A program made the translations under genes and the position numbers. A stretch of 64,000 nt of DNA. Source: Pelomonas sp047654785. Lineage in GTDB: Bacteria > Pseudomonadota > Gammaproteobacteria > Burkholderiales > Burkholderiaceae_C. The stretch spans positions 558,001 to 622,000 of the forward strand of contig NZ_JASGKQ010000003.1 in NCBI RefSeq assembly GCF_047654785.1, written 5' to 3'. Shown here in pieces: positions 35,340-43,978 of the stretch. Below the pieces are notes generated by a model. That model did not search any database. It saw only the letters and a list, made by a program, of their open reading frames with translations, and was not told the DNA's origin. Every line of letters starts with the position of its first letter. Positions within the stretch are counted from its first letter, which is position 1.

Positions 35340-36599
35340 TCAGGGCGCCATCAGGGAGGTCAAGGTGGCGTCCAGGCTGCGGGCCCAGATGTCGTAGCCC
35401 TGCGGGCTGAGGTGCAGGAAGTCGGGCAGGAGGGCCTGGGGCAGCGTGCCGTCCGGGTTCATCAGTTGCGGGCCGATGTCGAGGAAGACGACCTGCCGGC
35501 CGTCGGCCAGCGCCGGCAGCAGCGCGTTGATGCGGGCGTTGTGGCGGCGCAGCAGGTCGTCGGGCCGCTCGCCGCGCGGCAGCAGCGCGAGCAGCAGCAC
35601 CCGGGCCTGCGGCTGGCGCTGCCGGATTTCGTCGAGGTTGCGGCGGATGCCGGCGACGGTCAGCGCCGGGTCTTCGAGGCGGTCGCCGGTGTTGTTGGTG
35701 CCGATCAGCAGCACGATGGCCTTCGGCGCCATGCCGTCCAGCTCGCCGTGCTGCAGCCGCCAGAGCAGGTTCTCGGTGCGGTCGCCGCCGAAGCCCAGCG
35801 CGACGGCATGGTGCCGGGCGAAGTGTTCCGCCCAGGCGGCCCGGCCTTCGTTCTCCCAGCCCTGCGTGATGGAGTCGCCGAGGAAGACGAGGTCGACGCG
35901 CCGGCCGGCGTCGCGGTGGGCGCGGATCTCGGCGAGCTTGGCCGCGTGGCGCGGCAGCCACCAGTCCACCGCCCAGGATTCCTGCAGCGGCTCGGGCGTG
36001 ACGGACTGGGTGCGGTAGTCGGGGCAGGCGGTGGTGGGCTGGCCCCGCGGGTTGAAGCGCAATCGGCGGATGCGCACCTCGCCGCTGCCGGTGCCCTCGA
36101 GCGTGAAGGGGCGCGGCACGGCGGAGAAGTCGTCGCCCTCGCGCCAGAAGCATTTCAGCGCGAAGGACAGCGGCTGCGGGCCCTTGCCGGCCAGCGCACG
36201 GCCGGCGAACAGGAAGGGGATCTTGCGCTCGCAGTCGGGGCCGCAGCCGAGCTTGAACTTGAGGCCGCCGTGGGCGAGGTCGATGACGTCGAGGTCGAAT
36301 TCGACGGTGCCTTCGGGCAGGTGGCTCGTCAGGTCCAGCGGCTTGCCGTCCTGCCAGCGCAGTTGCGCGATCCAGGAATTGCTGAACTGCAGCGTCAGCG
36401 CGCCGTCGTCACCGCGGCGGGCGGCGACGCGGCTGTTCGGCACGCGCGGGGCGGCCGGCTTGGGCACGGTGACGCGCTCGCCGGCCAGCAGGGCCTCGCC
36501 CTCGAAGTCGGTGACGGCGATGCGCCAGCCCCGGTCCAGGTCCAGCGACTGCGCCGCCAGCGGCAGCGCGAGCAGCAGGGGGAATAGGCGTTTCATCAT
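35340..36599 (-). CDS. Exported SGNH/GDSL hydrolase with N-terminal ExoP_C-like beta domain
   Basis: A 419-residue protein. A short signal peptide (MMKRLFPLLLALPLAAQS) precedes a beta-rich domain (about 20-215) that resembles the ExoP C-terminal galactose-binding-like domain usually found behind GH3 glucanases: LDLTSHLPEGTVEFDLDVID, KLGCGPDCERKIPF, LSFALKCFWREGDDFSAVPRPF. From about 225 follows an SGNH hydrolase: Ser243 in VFLGDSITQGW, Gly in GFGGDRTENLLWRL, Asn in LLIGTNNTGD, and Asp393/His396 in PDFLHLSPQGY. This is most like the PAF-acetylhydrolase/acetylxylan-esterase group, so deacetylation of O-acetylated plant polysaccharide is the best guess. The start could also be 36596. Confidence 0.85.
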   Translation of the reverse strand: MMKRLFPLLLALPLAAQSLDLDRGWRIAVTDFEGEALLAGERVTVPKPAAPRVPNSRVAARRGDDGALTLQFSNSWIAQLRWQDGKPLDLTSHLPEGTVEFDLDVIDLAHGGLKFKLGCGPDCERKIPFLFAGRALAGKGPQPLSFALKCFWREGDDFSAVPRPFTLEGTGSGEVRIRRLRFNPRGQPTTACPDYRTQSVTPEPLQESWAVDWWLPRHAAKLAEIRAHRDAGRRVDLVFLGDSITQGWENEGRAAWAEHFARHHAVALGFGGDRTENLLWRLQHGELDGMAPKAIVLLIGTNNTGDRLEDPALTVAGIRRNLDEIRQRQPQARVLLLALLPRGERPDDLLRRHNARINALLPALADGRQVVFLDIGPQLMNPDGTLPQALLPDFLHLSPQGYDIWARSLDATLTSLMAP

Positions 36600-36633
36600 G
36601 GTTCGTTCGTTCGCTCGTGACGTTGGGCGGGGC

Positions 36634-36727
36634 GCAGGAGGGCGGGGAGCCCTGATGCTCCGTGTCCCCCGGGCCGCTGCGCGGCCCTCCTCCTTTACCT
36701 GCGCATCAGGGCTCCCCGCCCTCCTGC
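36634..36727. repeat. Nested inverted-repeat element A (25-bp outer arms, shared core)
   Basis: Outer arms 36634-36658 and 36703-36727 are a perfect 25-bp inverted repeat. They enclose a 44-bp core (36659-36702) that reads, on the minus strand, GCAGGTAAAGGAGGAGGG, then an inner hairpin with GGCC stems, then GGGGGACACGGA. The core recurs in opposite orientation in element B at 36800-36844. The inner loop differs between the two copies while the stems are conserved. Confidence 0.85.
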
Positions 36728-36771
36728 TCAGCGTTGCGCTCGGTGGTCGCCGCGCAAAACCAGCGGTGGAA

Positions 36772-36872
36772 GCGCCGGGATGCGGGGGCGGGCAATTGCG
36801 CAGGTAAAGGAGGAGGGCCGGCTTGCCGGCCCGGGGGACACGGAGCAATTGCCCGCCCCCGCGTCCCGGCGC
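36772..36872. repeat. Nested inverted-repeat element B (28-bp outer arms, shared core)
   Basis: Outer arms 36772-36799 and 36845-36872 form a 28-bp inverted repeat with one mismatch; their sequence is unrelated to the arms of element A. They enclose the same core as element A in inverted orientation (36800-36844): GCAGGTAAAGGAGGAGGGCC, a short loop, and GGCCCGGGGGACACGGA. The 45-bp stretch between the two elements (36728-36771) shows no gene. Together the elements fill the 309-bp gap between the GH95 stop and the SGNH start. Confidence 0.85.
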
Positions 36873-36908
36873 CAACCCGCTCCACGCAGCAGCAAGAAAG
36901 CGTCGTCA

Positions 36909-39227
36909 TCATCGGGAGAAGTCCTCCGGAGTCAGCCGGCGCGATCCGCCGGGCTGGAGCTGCAGCGCGACGACGCGCCCGCCGAGGCTGGCGCGTCCGC
37001 CGCCCGCGCCGGCCACCGCGCGCACGGTGGCGTGGGTGAGGCGGCCGCGCGACCAGGCCATGTCCACCTCGAAGCCGCCGCGCGCGCGCAGGCCCCGCAC
37101 CGAGCCCTCGGGCCAGGCGGCGGGCAGCGCGGGCAGCAGGTCGAGGACGCCGTCCTGCGACTGCAGCAGCATCTCGGCGATGGCGGCCGTGGCGCCGAGG
37201 TTGCCGTCGATCTGGAAGGGCGGGTGCGTGTCCAGCAGGTTGGGGTGGGTGCCGCCCTGGTGGACCTCGCTGCCCGGCGCGGCGGCGCGCGTGCCGGGCG
37301 GGGCCAGCAGGCTGCGCAGCAGGCGGTGGGCCCGCTCGCCGTCGCGCAGCCGCGCCCACCAGGCCATCTTCCAGGCCATGGACCAGCCGGTGCTGACGTC
37401 GCCGCGCGCGTCCAGCGTCGTGCGCGCGGCGGCGGCGAGCCCGGGTGTGCGGGCCGGCGAGATCTGGCGGCCGGGGTAGAGCGCGAACAGGTGGGACACG
37501 TGGCGGTGCGTGTCGCACGGCGTGTCCAGCACCGGGTCCTGCAGCTCGTCCTGCCATTCGAGCAGCTGGCCCCAGCGGCCGACGCGCGGGCCGGCGAGGC
37601 GGTCGCGCAGCGCGGCGGCGCGTTCGCCCGCGTCGCGCTCGCCCAGCACCGCCGCCGCCTGGGCGATGTTGTCGAACAGGTCCCACAGAATCTGCTGGTC
37701 GTAGGCCACGCCGTCCTGGATCGGGCCGTGCTCGGGCGACCAGCCGCCAGGCGCGACCAGGCGGCCGTCGGGCAGGGGTCGGAGCCGGTCCTCCCAGAAC
37801 TCGCCCACCTCCTTCAGCACCGGCCAGGCCTGCTCGCGCAGGAAGGCCCGGTCCTGCGTGAAGGCGTAGTGCTCCCAGAAGTGGCGGGCGTACCAGGCGT
37901 TGCCCGTCAGGTTCCACAGGTAGGCCATCGCGCCGAAGGGGTTGGTCTCGGTGCGCAGCGCCCAGCCGCGCACGGGGCGGCCGTCCGCGGTGAGGAAGGT
38001 CTCCCGCGGCGGCTGCACCGAGCCGTCCCAGGGCGGGGTCTCGGGCGGCAGCGCCGCCGGGTCGCGCAGCGCCAGCGCGGCGCGGCCGGCCACGGCCTGG
38101 CGCCAGGCGGGCAGCAGGCGCTGCACGAAGCGGTGGAAGGGCCGCGCCGTTTCGGCCAGGTTGGCCGGCTCGGCCGGCCAGTAGTTCATCTGCAGGTTGA
38201 TGTTGGAGTGGTAGTCGCTGTTCCACGGCGGCGTGAGGCTGTCGTTCCACAGGCCCTGCAGGTTGGCGGGCAGCCCGGGTTGTGAACTCTGGCGCGAGCT
38301 GCTGGCGAGCAGGTAGCGGCCGAACTGGAAGTACAGCGCCTCCAGCTCGGGGTCGCCGCCGTCGCGCGCGAACGCGGCCAGCCGCGCGTCGGTCGGCAGC
38401 GCGCGGCGCGCGGGCGGGCTGGCGCCGAGGTCCAGGCCGACGCGGCCGAGCAGCGCGCCCACGTCGCGCTCGTGCGCGGCGCGCAGCCGCGGCCAGGGCG
38501 TGGCGGCGGCGGCGGCCACCTGGGCCTGCACGCGCGGCAGCGGCGGGAGTCCGTCGGCGAAGCTGGTGCCGGCGCCGAGGATCAGCGTCAGCGCGTCGCA
38601 GCCCCGGAAGACCAGCGCGCCGGCATCGGCGGCGATGCGGCCGCCCTCGCAGCGCGCGTGCAGCCGGCTGGCGTAGGCCAGGCCGTTGGGCAGCGCGCCG
38701 CTGGCGGTCAGCGTCGCGCCGGCCGCGGCCAGCGCCGCGCCGTGGCGGTCGGCCAGCGCGATGCGGCCGCTGTAGCGGCCGGGCCGGTCGGCCGTCAGCC
38801 GCCAGGCGATGACCTGGGCCGGGTGGCTGGCGAAGGTCTCGCGCTCGAAGCGCACGCCGCGCTGGCGGTAGCGCAGCAGGTGGCGGGCGAGGCCGATGTC
38901 CAGCTCGCGGCGGTAGGCCGACACCGGCGCGTCGGCGCCGTCCAGCGTCAGCAGCAGGTCGCCGAAGGGCTGGTAGGCGCCCATGGCCTGGCCGTCGCCG
39001 GTCCACAGCGTGATGTCGTTGAACTGCAGCCGGTCGCGCGCGACCTGGCCGAACAGCATCGCCCCCAGCCGGCCGTTGCCGACCGGCAGGGCCAGTTGCT
39101 CCCAGCCCTGGGGGCTGTCGGGCGCGGGCCGGTCGTAGCGCAGCACCAGCTCGCGCGCCTGCACCGGCAGCGCGAGGGCCAGGCACAGCGCCGGCAGCCC
39201 TTGCAGCAGGCGGCGGGGCCGGCTCAT
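36909..39227 (-). CDS. GH95-family alpha-L-fucosidase (or alpha-L-galactosidase)
   Basis: A 772-residue exported enzyme: signal peptide MSRPRRLLQGLPALCLALALPVQA, an N-terminal beta-sandwich (WEQLALPVGNGRLGAMLFGQV, RDRLQFNDITLWTGDG), then the (alpha/alpha)6 barrel. Barrel signatures are NLQGLWNDSLTPPWNSDYHSNINLQMNYWPAEPANL, NPFGAMAYLWNLTGNAWYARHFWEHY, GGWSPEHGPIQDGVAYDQQILWDLFDN, HRHVSHLFALYPG and THPPFQIDGNLGATAAIAEML, all typical of GH95. It would remove terminal alpha-1,2-fucose from fucosylated xyloglucan side chains. The start overlaps the GH35 stop as ATGA, so the two genes are coupled. Confidence 0.93.
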   Translation of the reverse strand: MSRPRRLLQGLPALCLALALPVQARELVLRYDRPAPDSPQGWEQLALPVGNGRLGAMLFGQVARDRLQFNDITLWTGDGQAMGAYQPFGDLLLTLDGADAPVSAYRRELDIGLARHLLRYRQRGVRFERETFASHPAQVIAWRLTADRPGRYSGRIALADRHGAALAAAGATLTASGALPNGLAYASRLHARCEGGRIAADAGALVFRGCDALTLILGAGTSFADGLPPLPRVQAQVAAAAATPWPRLRAAHERDVGALLGRVGLDLGASPPARRALPTDARLAAFARDGGDPELEALYFQFGRYLLASSSRQSSQPGLPANLQGLWNDSLTPPWNSDYHSNINLQMNYWPAEPANLAETARPFHRFVQRLLPAWRQAVAGRAALALRDPAALPPETPPWDGSVQPPRETFLTADGRPVRGWALRTETNPFGAMAYLWNLTGNAWYARHFWEHYAFTQDRAFLREQAWPVLKEVGEFWEDRLRPLPDGRLVAPGGWSPEHGPIQDGVAYDQQILWDLFDNIAQAAAVLGERDAGERAAALRDRLAGPRVGRWGQLLEWQDELQDPVLDTPCDTHRHVSHLFALYPGRQISPARTPGLAAAARTTLDARGDVSTGWSMAWKMAWWARLRDGERAHRLLRSLLAPPGTRAAAPGSEVHQGGTHPNLLDTHPPFQIDGNLGATAAIAEMLLQSQDGVLDLLPALPAAWPEGSVRGLRARGGFEVDMAWSRGRLTHATVRAVAGAGGGRASLGGRVVALQLQPGGSRRLTPEDFSR

Positions 39228-40852
39228 CGGGGGCGGCCCATCCGGATCTTGAGCATGACCGGCTCGGCCGGCAGGTTCAGGCCCCAGTCCACCTGGTCGC
39301 CGTTCCAGACGCGCGCCATGACCCAGCGGCCCTGGGCGTCGAAGCGGCCCTCCTCGGCGCGCAGCATCATGCCTTGCGTGCCCTCGGCCGGCGCCATGCG
39401 CACGCGCACGCGGTGGCCGATGAGGAGGAACTCGTCGGGGCCGATCTGCGCCATCGCCGCGCCGCCGCCGGGCTCCTCGGTGCCGGGCGCGGGCTTGGCG
39501 AACTCGCCGCCCCAGCCGGGTTCGCCGAAGCGGCCCAGGCGGTAGGCCAGCCTGGCCGTCCAGCCGGGAAAGGCGAGCTGCTGCGGCTGGCGGTCGTCGC
39601 CCTCCGCGGCGCCACGGGTGCGGCCCTCGAAGGCCCATTGCGCCCACAGCCGCTGGATCGGCGCGAACATGCGGTAGATGCGCTCGAAGGGCTGGACGAT
39701 GGTCTTGTCCGTGGCCGCGGCGCCGAGCGGGTGGTTGCTGTAGTCGAAGTAGTCCATGCCGAACGGCGACACGCCGATGGCGCCCCGGCCCAGCATCGCG
39801 TACAGGTGGCGGGCGTAGGCCGGCTTGCTGCCGATCTCGGGCACCCACAGCGCGTTGTCGGCGCGCTGGAACAGCCCGAGGTTGGCCTCGACCTGGGCCG
39901 ACTCCGCGTTGTAGAGGTCCGGCCCGACGATGTCGATCGCCGGTGCGGCGGCCTTGTAGATGCCGATGACGTCGTGCGTGGGGCCGCCGCTGGCGAAGTC
40001 CTGCTTCCAGGGCCCGGGCGGCTGCTCCAGCGGGTTGCGCAGCGCGTTGTTGACGAACATCGGCAGGTCGTACACCGCGCGGCCGGCGGCGGCGATCTCG
40101 CCGATGTAGCGGGCGATGGCCCAGGCGTGGAAGTACTGGTCGGCGTAGTCGCCGTAGACCGCGCGCCAGGGGCCGGACGCGGCGGCCTTGGGCGGCTGGC
40201 GCGCCAGCACGGCGGCGGGCACGGGCTGCTCGAACGCGGCCTGCGCGGCGGGCCCGTGGTCGCGCGCCAGGCCGTAGGTGCCGACCTCGTTCTCCACCTG
40301 CACCATCAGCACGGTGCGCTCGCCGGCGTCGATCTTCTTCAGGTGGCCCATCAGCGCGACGAAGGCGCGCTTGTCGGCCTGCAGCGTCTGCTCGCCGAAG
40401 GGCGTGAGGCAGTAGCTGGGCTTGCCGTCGGCATCCAGCATGGCCGGGAAGCGCCGGGTGTCGAGCTTGACCCACTCGGGGGCGTACTGCGCGCTGGTGT
40501 TCTTCCAGGTGGCGAACCACAGCAGCACCAGGCGCTTGTTCCGCTGGCGCGCCTGCCCGACCAGCGTGTCGACGAAGCTGAAGTCGAACCGGCCCTCCTG
40601 CGGCTCGACCTGCTCCCAGGCCACGGGCATCAGCACCGTGTTGGCCTGCAGGTCGTTGGCGGCGGCCCAGACGGCGCCCAGCGCGGCCGGGTAGTTGCTG
40701 GAGTTGTGCGCCTGGGCGCCGAGGATCAGGAACGGCCGGCCGTCGACCAGCAGCGCATGGCGGCCGTCCTGGGTGGCCAGGCGGGGCAGTTCCGCAGCAG
40801 TGGCGGCGGCGAACAGGCAGGCCAGGGACGCCGCGAGAAGAAGCTTCTTCAT
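39224..40852 (-). CDS. GH35-family beta-galactosidase (CjBgl35A-like)
   Basis: A 542-residue exported enzyme with a signal peptide (MKKLLLAASLACLFAAATA). The GH35 barrel is recognised by LLVDGRPFLILGAQAHNSSNYPAA, NTVLMPVAWEQVEPQEGRFDF, the acid/base Glu189 in MVQVENEVGTYG and the nucleophile Glu339 in ALWVPEIGSKP. A C-terminal beta domain (about 420-542) matches the DUF5597 type found in the xyloglucan-specific beta-galactosidase of Cellvibrio japonicus. It would strip galactose from xyloglucan side chains after the fucosidase. The gene lies 65 bp downstream of the TonB-dependent receptor gene. Confidence 0.92.
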   Translation of the reverse strand: MKKLLLAASLACLFAAATAAELPRLATQDGRHALLVDGRPFLILGAQAHNSSNYPAALGAVWAAANDLQANTVLMPVAWEQVEPQEGRFDFSFVDTLVGQARQRNKRLVLLWFATWKNTSAQYAPEWVKLDTRRFPAMLDADGKPSYCLTPFGEQTLQADKRAFVALMGHLKKIDAGERTVLMVQVENEVGTYGLARDHGPAAQAAFEQPVPAAVLARQPPKAAASGPWRAVYGDYADQYFHAWAIARYIGEIAAAGRAVYDLPMFVNNALRNPLEQPPGPWKQDFASGGPTHDVIGIYKAAAPAIDIVGPDLYNAESAQVEANLGLFQRADNALWVPEIGSKPAYARHLYAMLGRGAIGVSPFGMDYFDYSNHPLGAAATDKTIVQPFERIYRMFAPIQRLWAQWAFEGRTRGAAEGDDRQPQQLAFPGWTARLAYRLGRFGEPGWGGEFAKPAPGTEEPGGGAAMAQIGPDEFLLIGHRVRVRMAPAEGTQGMMLRAEEGRFDAQGRWVMARVWNGDQVDWGLNLPAEPVMLKIRMGRPR

Positions 40853-40917
40853 CGGGAATTCGGGGTTGCGGCAAAGGCCGGCGGTCGCCACAGGGCAACC
40901 GCCGGAGTTGCCGGAGA

Positions 40918-43900
40918 TCAGAAGGAGTAGCTGGCCTGCACCGAGTAGCGGCGGCCGGTGTAGTTGACGGCGCGGGTCATCAGGCCGATGTTCTGTTGCA
41001 TCAGCTGGCGGGCCAGCGCGTTGTTCAGGTTCTGCGCTTCCACGCTGAGGCTGAACCTGTCGCTGAAGCGATAGCTGACGCCGGTATCGACCTGGCCGTA
41101 GCTGTCGCTCCAGGTCGGCAGCGCGTAGGCGACGCCGGTGCCGTCGGCCAGACGGCCGTCGCCGTTGCGGGTGCCGTTGACGTTGACGCCCTGCAGGTAC
41201 TTGGAACGCCAGCTGTAGGCCACGCGCGCCGAGAACGGACCCCAGTCGTACAGCAGCGCCAGGTTGTAGGCGTTCTTGGACAGGTTGGTCAGCGGCAGGT
41301 TGCCGAAGGTGCGACCGTCGGTGTCGCAGCCGTTGATGTTCAGGTTCAGGTTCTCCGGGCCCGTGCTGGTGCCGGCACAGAATGGCGTCGTGACGGGGTC
41401 GTAAGGTTTGGTCTTGCTGTCCACGTAGGTGTAGTTGGCCTGCATGCCAAGACCGGACATCCAGCCCGGCAGCATGTCGAAGTAGCGCTGGAAGGCGATT
41501 TCGAAGCCGCGTGCATGGCCCTTGGCACCGTTGACCGGCGAGGTCACGGTGAAGTTCACCGGCTGGTTGTCGGCATCGCGCAGCACCACCGAGGCCGACT
41601 GCCTGACGATGATGTCCTTCAGCTGCTTGTTGAACAGCGCGAAGGTCAGCGAGCCGTTCTTGGCGAAGTACCACTCGGCCGTCAGGTCCACCTGGGTGGA
41701 CTTGATGGGCTTGAGCAGGGGGTTGCCGTTGGCCGTGCCGCTCAGGTTGACGGCGTCGATGACGACTTGCTTGCCGACGGTGTGTTGCGTCGTCGTCAGC
41801 TCCATCGACGTGTAGGCCTGCATGTCCGAGAAATCGGGGCGGGAGACGCCCATGCCGGCGGCGGCGCGGAACTGCAGCGTGTCGCTGGCCTTGTAGCGCA
41901 AGTTCAAGCTGGGCAGCACGTCGGTGTAGGTTTGCCCGGCACTGATCGGGGCGCTGAAGTTCGCAATGTTCGGCACCGCCACGCCGCTCAGCGTCTCGTC
42001 GGGGTTCAGCTGCACCGCCCGGTTGTTGAACACGACATAGCCGTTGGCCTTCATGTCGGTGCGCACGGCGCGCACGCCCAGGTTGCCATCCACCGGCGCG
42101 CCGGAGTCGGTGAAGTCGAAGCGCAGCTGTGCATAGGCGGCCTGGGACTTCTCGTGCTGCTCGTTGGTGCCCGCCGGGTCGGTGCCGAAGCTGGCCGGAT
42201 TCCAGGCCATGCCTGCCCAGGATTGCGAGCATTGCCAGGCGCCCGCTCCATTGGCGGCGGCACACAGGGTTTCCGGATAGCCGTGCAGCGTCCGGTAGCT
42301 GGCGGGGTAGTCCTGGGCCAGCGACACGTGGGGTACGTAGATGCTCGGGACGGATTGGCCGCCGAAGAAGTTCTTGAACTCATGCAGCACGACGGGCGCG
42401 TCGAAACGCGGGTCGTTCAGCCGGGCCAGGTTGCCGCCGTAGAGCCAGCTCGCCCAGCTCTGCGTGATGGGGGACCAGAAGTAGCCGGGAACCGTCGCGG
42501 TGGTGGTGGCCTTGCGATCGGTCAGGCGGATGCCGAAGGACAGGTCCTGCAGCACGGCGTGGTCGAAGTTGAACTTGGCATCCGCGCGCCAGGCCTTCTG
42601 CTCGGCCTTGCTGCGGTCCAGGTGTTCCATCGTGAACGCCCAGTAGTAGTTGGCCTTGTCATGCAGGGCGGCCAGGTCGCTGGCGTCGAAGACGAGGCGC
42701 GGCGTCGAGCCCGTCAGGTCCAGCGTCTCCTTGGGCATCAGCAGGCCGGTGGCGACGGTGGAGTCGAAGGCGCGGGTGTTGGACTTGACCCACTGCAGGT
42801 CGGTGCTGAAGGACCAGCGGTCGCTGGCCTTCCAGGCCAGGTTCCAGCCCAGGTCCTGGGTCCTGGAGTTGCGGGTCATGTAGCGCGTGTCGGCACCGAA
42901 GTTGACGCCGCCGTCGGCCGGCGAGGTCAGCGTGCCGCCGACGAAGACCTTGTTGTCGTCGTACTTGGTGTCGCTGCCGAGGACCAGGTTCCAGGGGTTG
43001 GTCTGCGCGAACAGCGCGTTCTCATCCCACTGCATCTTGTATTTGGACTGGAAGTAGGTCAGCGAGCTGCTGAGGTCGTCCTTCTTCCACTGCAGTGCGC
43101 CGTAGAGGCCATTGCGATTGCGTTCGAAGTTGGAGTCGCGCCACTGCGCGCCCTTGGGTGCCCAATGCGTGTTGTCGATCTTGTAGTAGGGCTCGACCTG
43201 CCAGAGATCGGTGCGGGTGGTGCTCTTGCTTTGCGCCAGGCTCAGTAGAGCGCCCACCTTGCCGATGTCGGTGTTCCAGCTGTTGGACAGCAGGCCGGAG
43301 GCCGAGGGGCTGAACTTGCCCTGCAATTCGTTGTACTTGCCGGCGACCGTGATGTGGCCTTTGAAGCCGGGGTGGTCGAAGGGCATGGCCGTGCGCAGGT
43401 TCACCAGGCCGCCGATGGAGCCCTCGATCTGCGACGCCGACGGGTTCTTGTAGACATCCACGGCGGCCAGCAGCTCCGGCGGCACGTCCTCGAAGTTCAG
43501 CGCGCGGCCGCCGTTGGCGGAGAAGGTGTCGCGGCCGTTCACCTCGGAGCGCACATAGGACAGGCCGCGGATATTGACGCTGGAGCCTTCCACCGAGTAG
43601 TGCTCGGGGTCGTTCTTGGCCATGGTGCGGTCGATGGTGACGCCGACGACGCGCTGCAGCACCTCGGTGACGGACTGGTCCGGCAGTTTGCCGATGTCGT
43701 CGGCGACGATGGAGTCGACGATCTCATCCGAGTTCTGCTTGATCTTCTGCGCCGACTCCAGCGCCGCGCGGCGGCCGCTGACGACGATGGTCTCGAGCTG
43801 CTGGGGCGGCTGGGCGGGGACGGCGGCCGGGGCCGGCGTGGCCTGGGCGATGGCCAGGCCGCTGCCGAGCAGCGCGGCCTGCGCGGCGGCCAGGGACAGG

Positions 43901-43923
43901 GCGGTCTTGCGGTGCTTGTTCAT
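40918..43923 (-). CDS. TonB-dependent receptor (probable xyloglucan-oligosaccharide transporter)
   Basis: A 1001-residue outer-membrane receptor. After a signal peptide (MNKHRKTALSLAAAQAALLGSGLAIAQ) comes a TonB-box-like LETIVVSG. The plug domain follows (LPDQSVTEVLQRVVGVTIDR, VNIRGLSYVRSEVNGRDTFS), then a 22-strand barrel ending ...NYTGRRYSVQASYSF with the usual terminal phenylalanine. The plug pattern IADDIGKLPDQSVTE with VDVYKNPSASQIEGSIGGLVNL marks the sugar-transporting TonB receptors of Proteobacteria rather than siderophore receptors. Position between xylA and GH35 supports uptake of xyloglucan oligosaccharides across the outer membrane. Confidence 0.93.
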   Translation of the reverse strand: MNKHRKTALSLAAAQAALLGSGLAIAQATPAPAAVPAQPPQQLETIVVSGRRAALESAQKIKQNSDEIVDSIVADDIGKLPDQSVTEVLQRVVGVTIDRTMAKNDPEHYSVEGSSVNIRGLSYVRSEVNGRDTFSANGGRALNFEDVPPELLAAVDVYKNPSASQIEGSIGGLVNLRTAMPFDHPGFKGHITVAGKYNELQGKFSPSASGLLSNSWNTDIGKVGALLSLAQSKSTTRTDLWQVEPYYKIDNTHWAPKGAQWRDSNFERNRNGLYGALQWKKDDLSSSLTYFQSKYKMQWDENALFAQTNPWNLVLGSDTKYDDNKVFVGGTLTSPADGGVNFGADTRYMTRNSRTQDLGWNLAWKASDRWSFSTDLQWVKSNTRAFDSTVATGLLMPKETLDLTGSTPRLVFDASDLAALHDKANYYWAFTMEHLDRSKAEQKAWRADAKFNFDHAVLQDLSFGIRLTDRKATTTATVPGYFWSPITQSWASWLYGGNLARLNDPRFDAPVVLHEFKNFFGGQSVPSIYVPHVSLAQDYPASYRTLHGYPETLCAAANGAGAWQCSQSWAGMAWNPASFGTDPAGTNEQHEKSQAAYAQLRFDFTDSGAPVDGNLGVRAVRTDMKANGYVVFNNRAVQLNPDETLSGVAVPNIANFSAPISAGQTYTDVLPSLNLRYKASDTLQFRAAAGMGVSRPDFSDMQAYTSMELTTTQHTVGKQVVIDAVNLSGTANGNPLLKPIKSTQVDLTAEWYFAKNGSLTFALFNKQLKDIIVRQSASVVLRDADNQPVNFTVTSPVNGAKGHARGFEIAFQRYFDMLPGWMSGLGMQANYTYVDSKTKPYDPVTTPFCAGTSTGPENLNLNINGCDTDGRTFGNLPLTNLSKNAYNLALLYDWGPFSARVAYSWRSKYLQGVNVNGTRNGDGRLADGTGVAYALPTWSDSYGQVDTGVSYRFSDRFSLSVEAQNLNNALARQLMQQNIGLMTRAVNYTGRRYSVQASYSF

Positions 43924-43978
43924 GTTTGTCTCCTCTCGTGGCCTCGGTGGGCGGGGATGGTGTGGAACGGGGGCGGCT

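Noticed and set aside
36634..36872. Ordinary rho-independent terminator pair or attachment sites
   Set aside because: No T-run follows either hairpin on either strand, and the duplicated inverted core is not explained by two terminators. No integrase or tRNA gene is nearby to support attachment sites.
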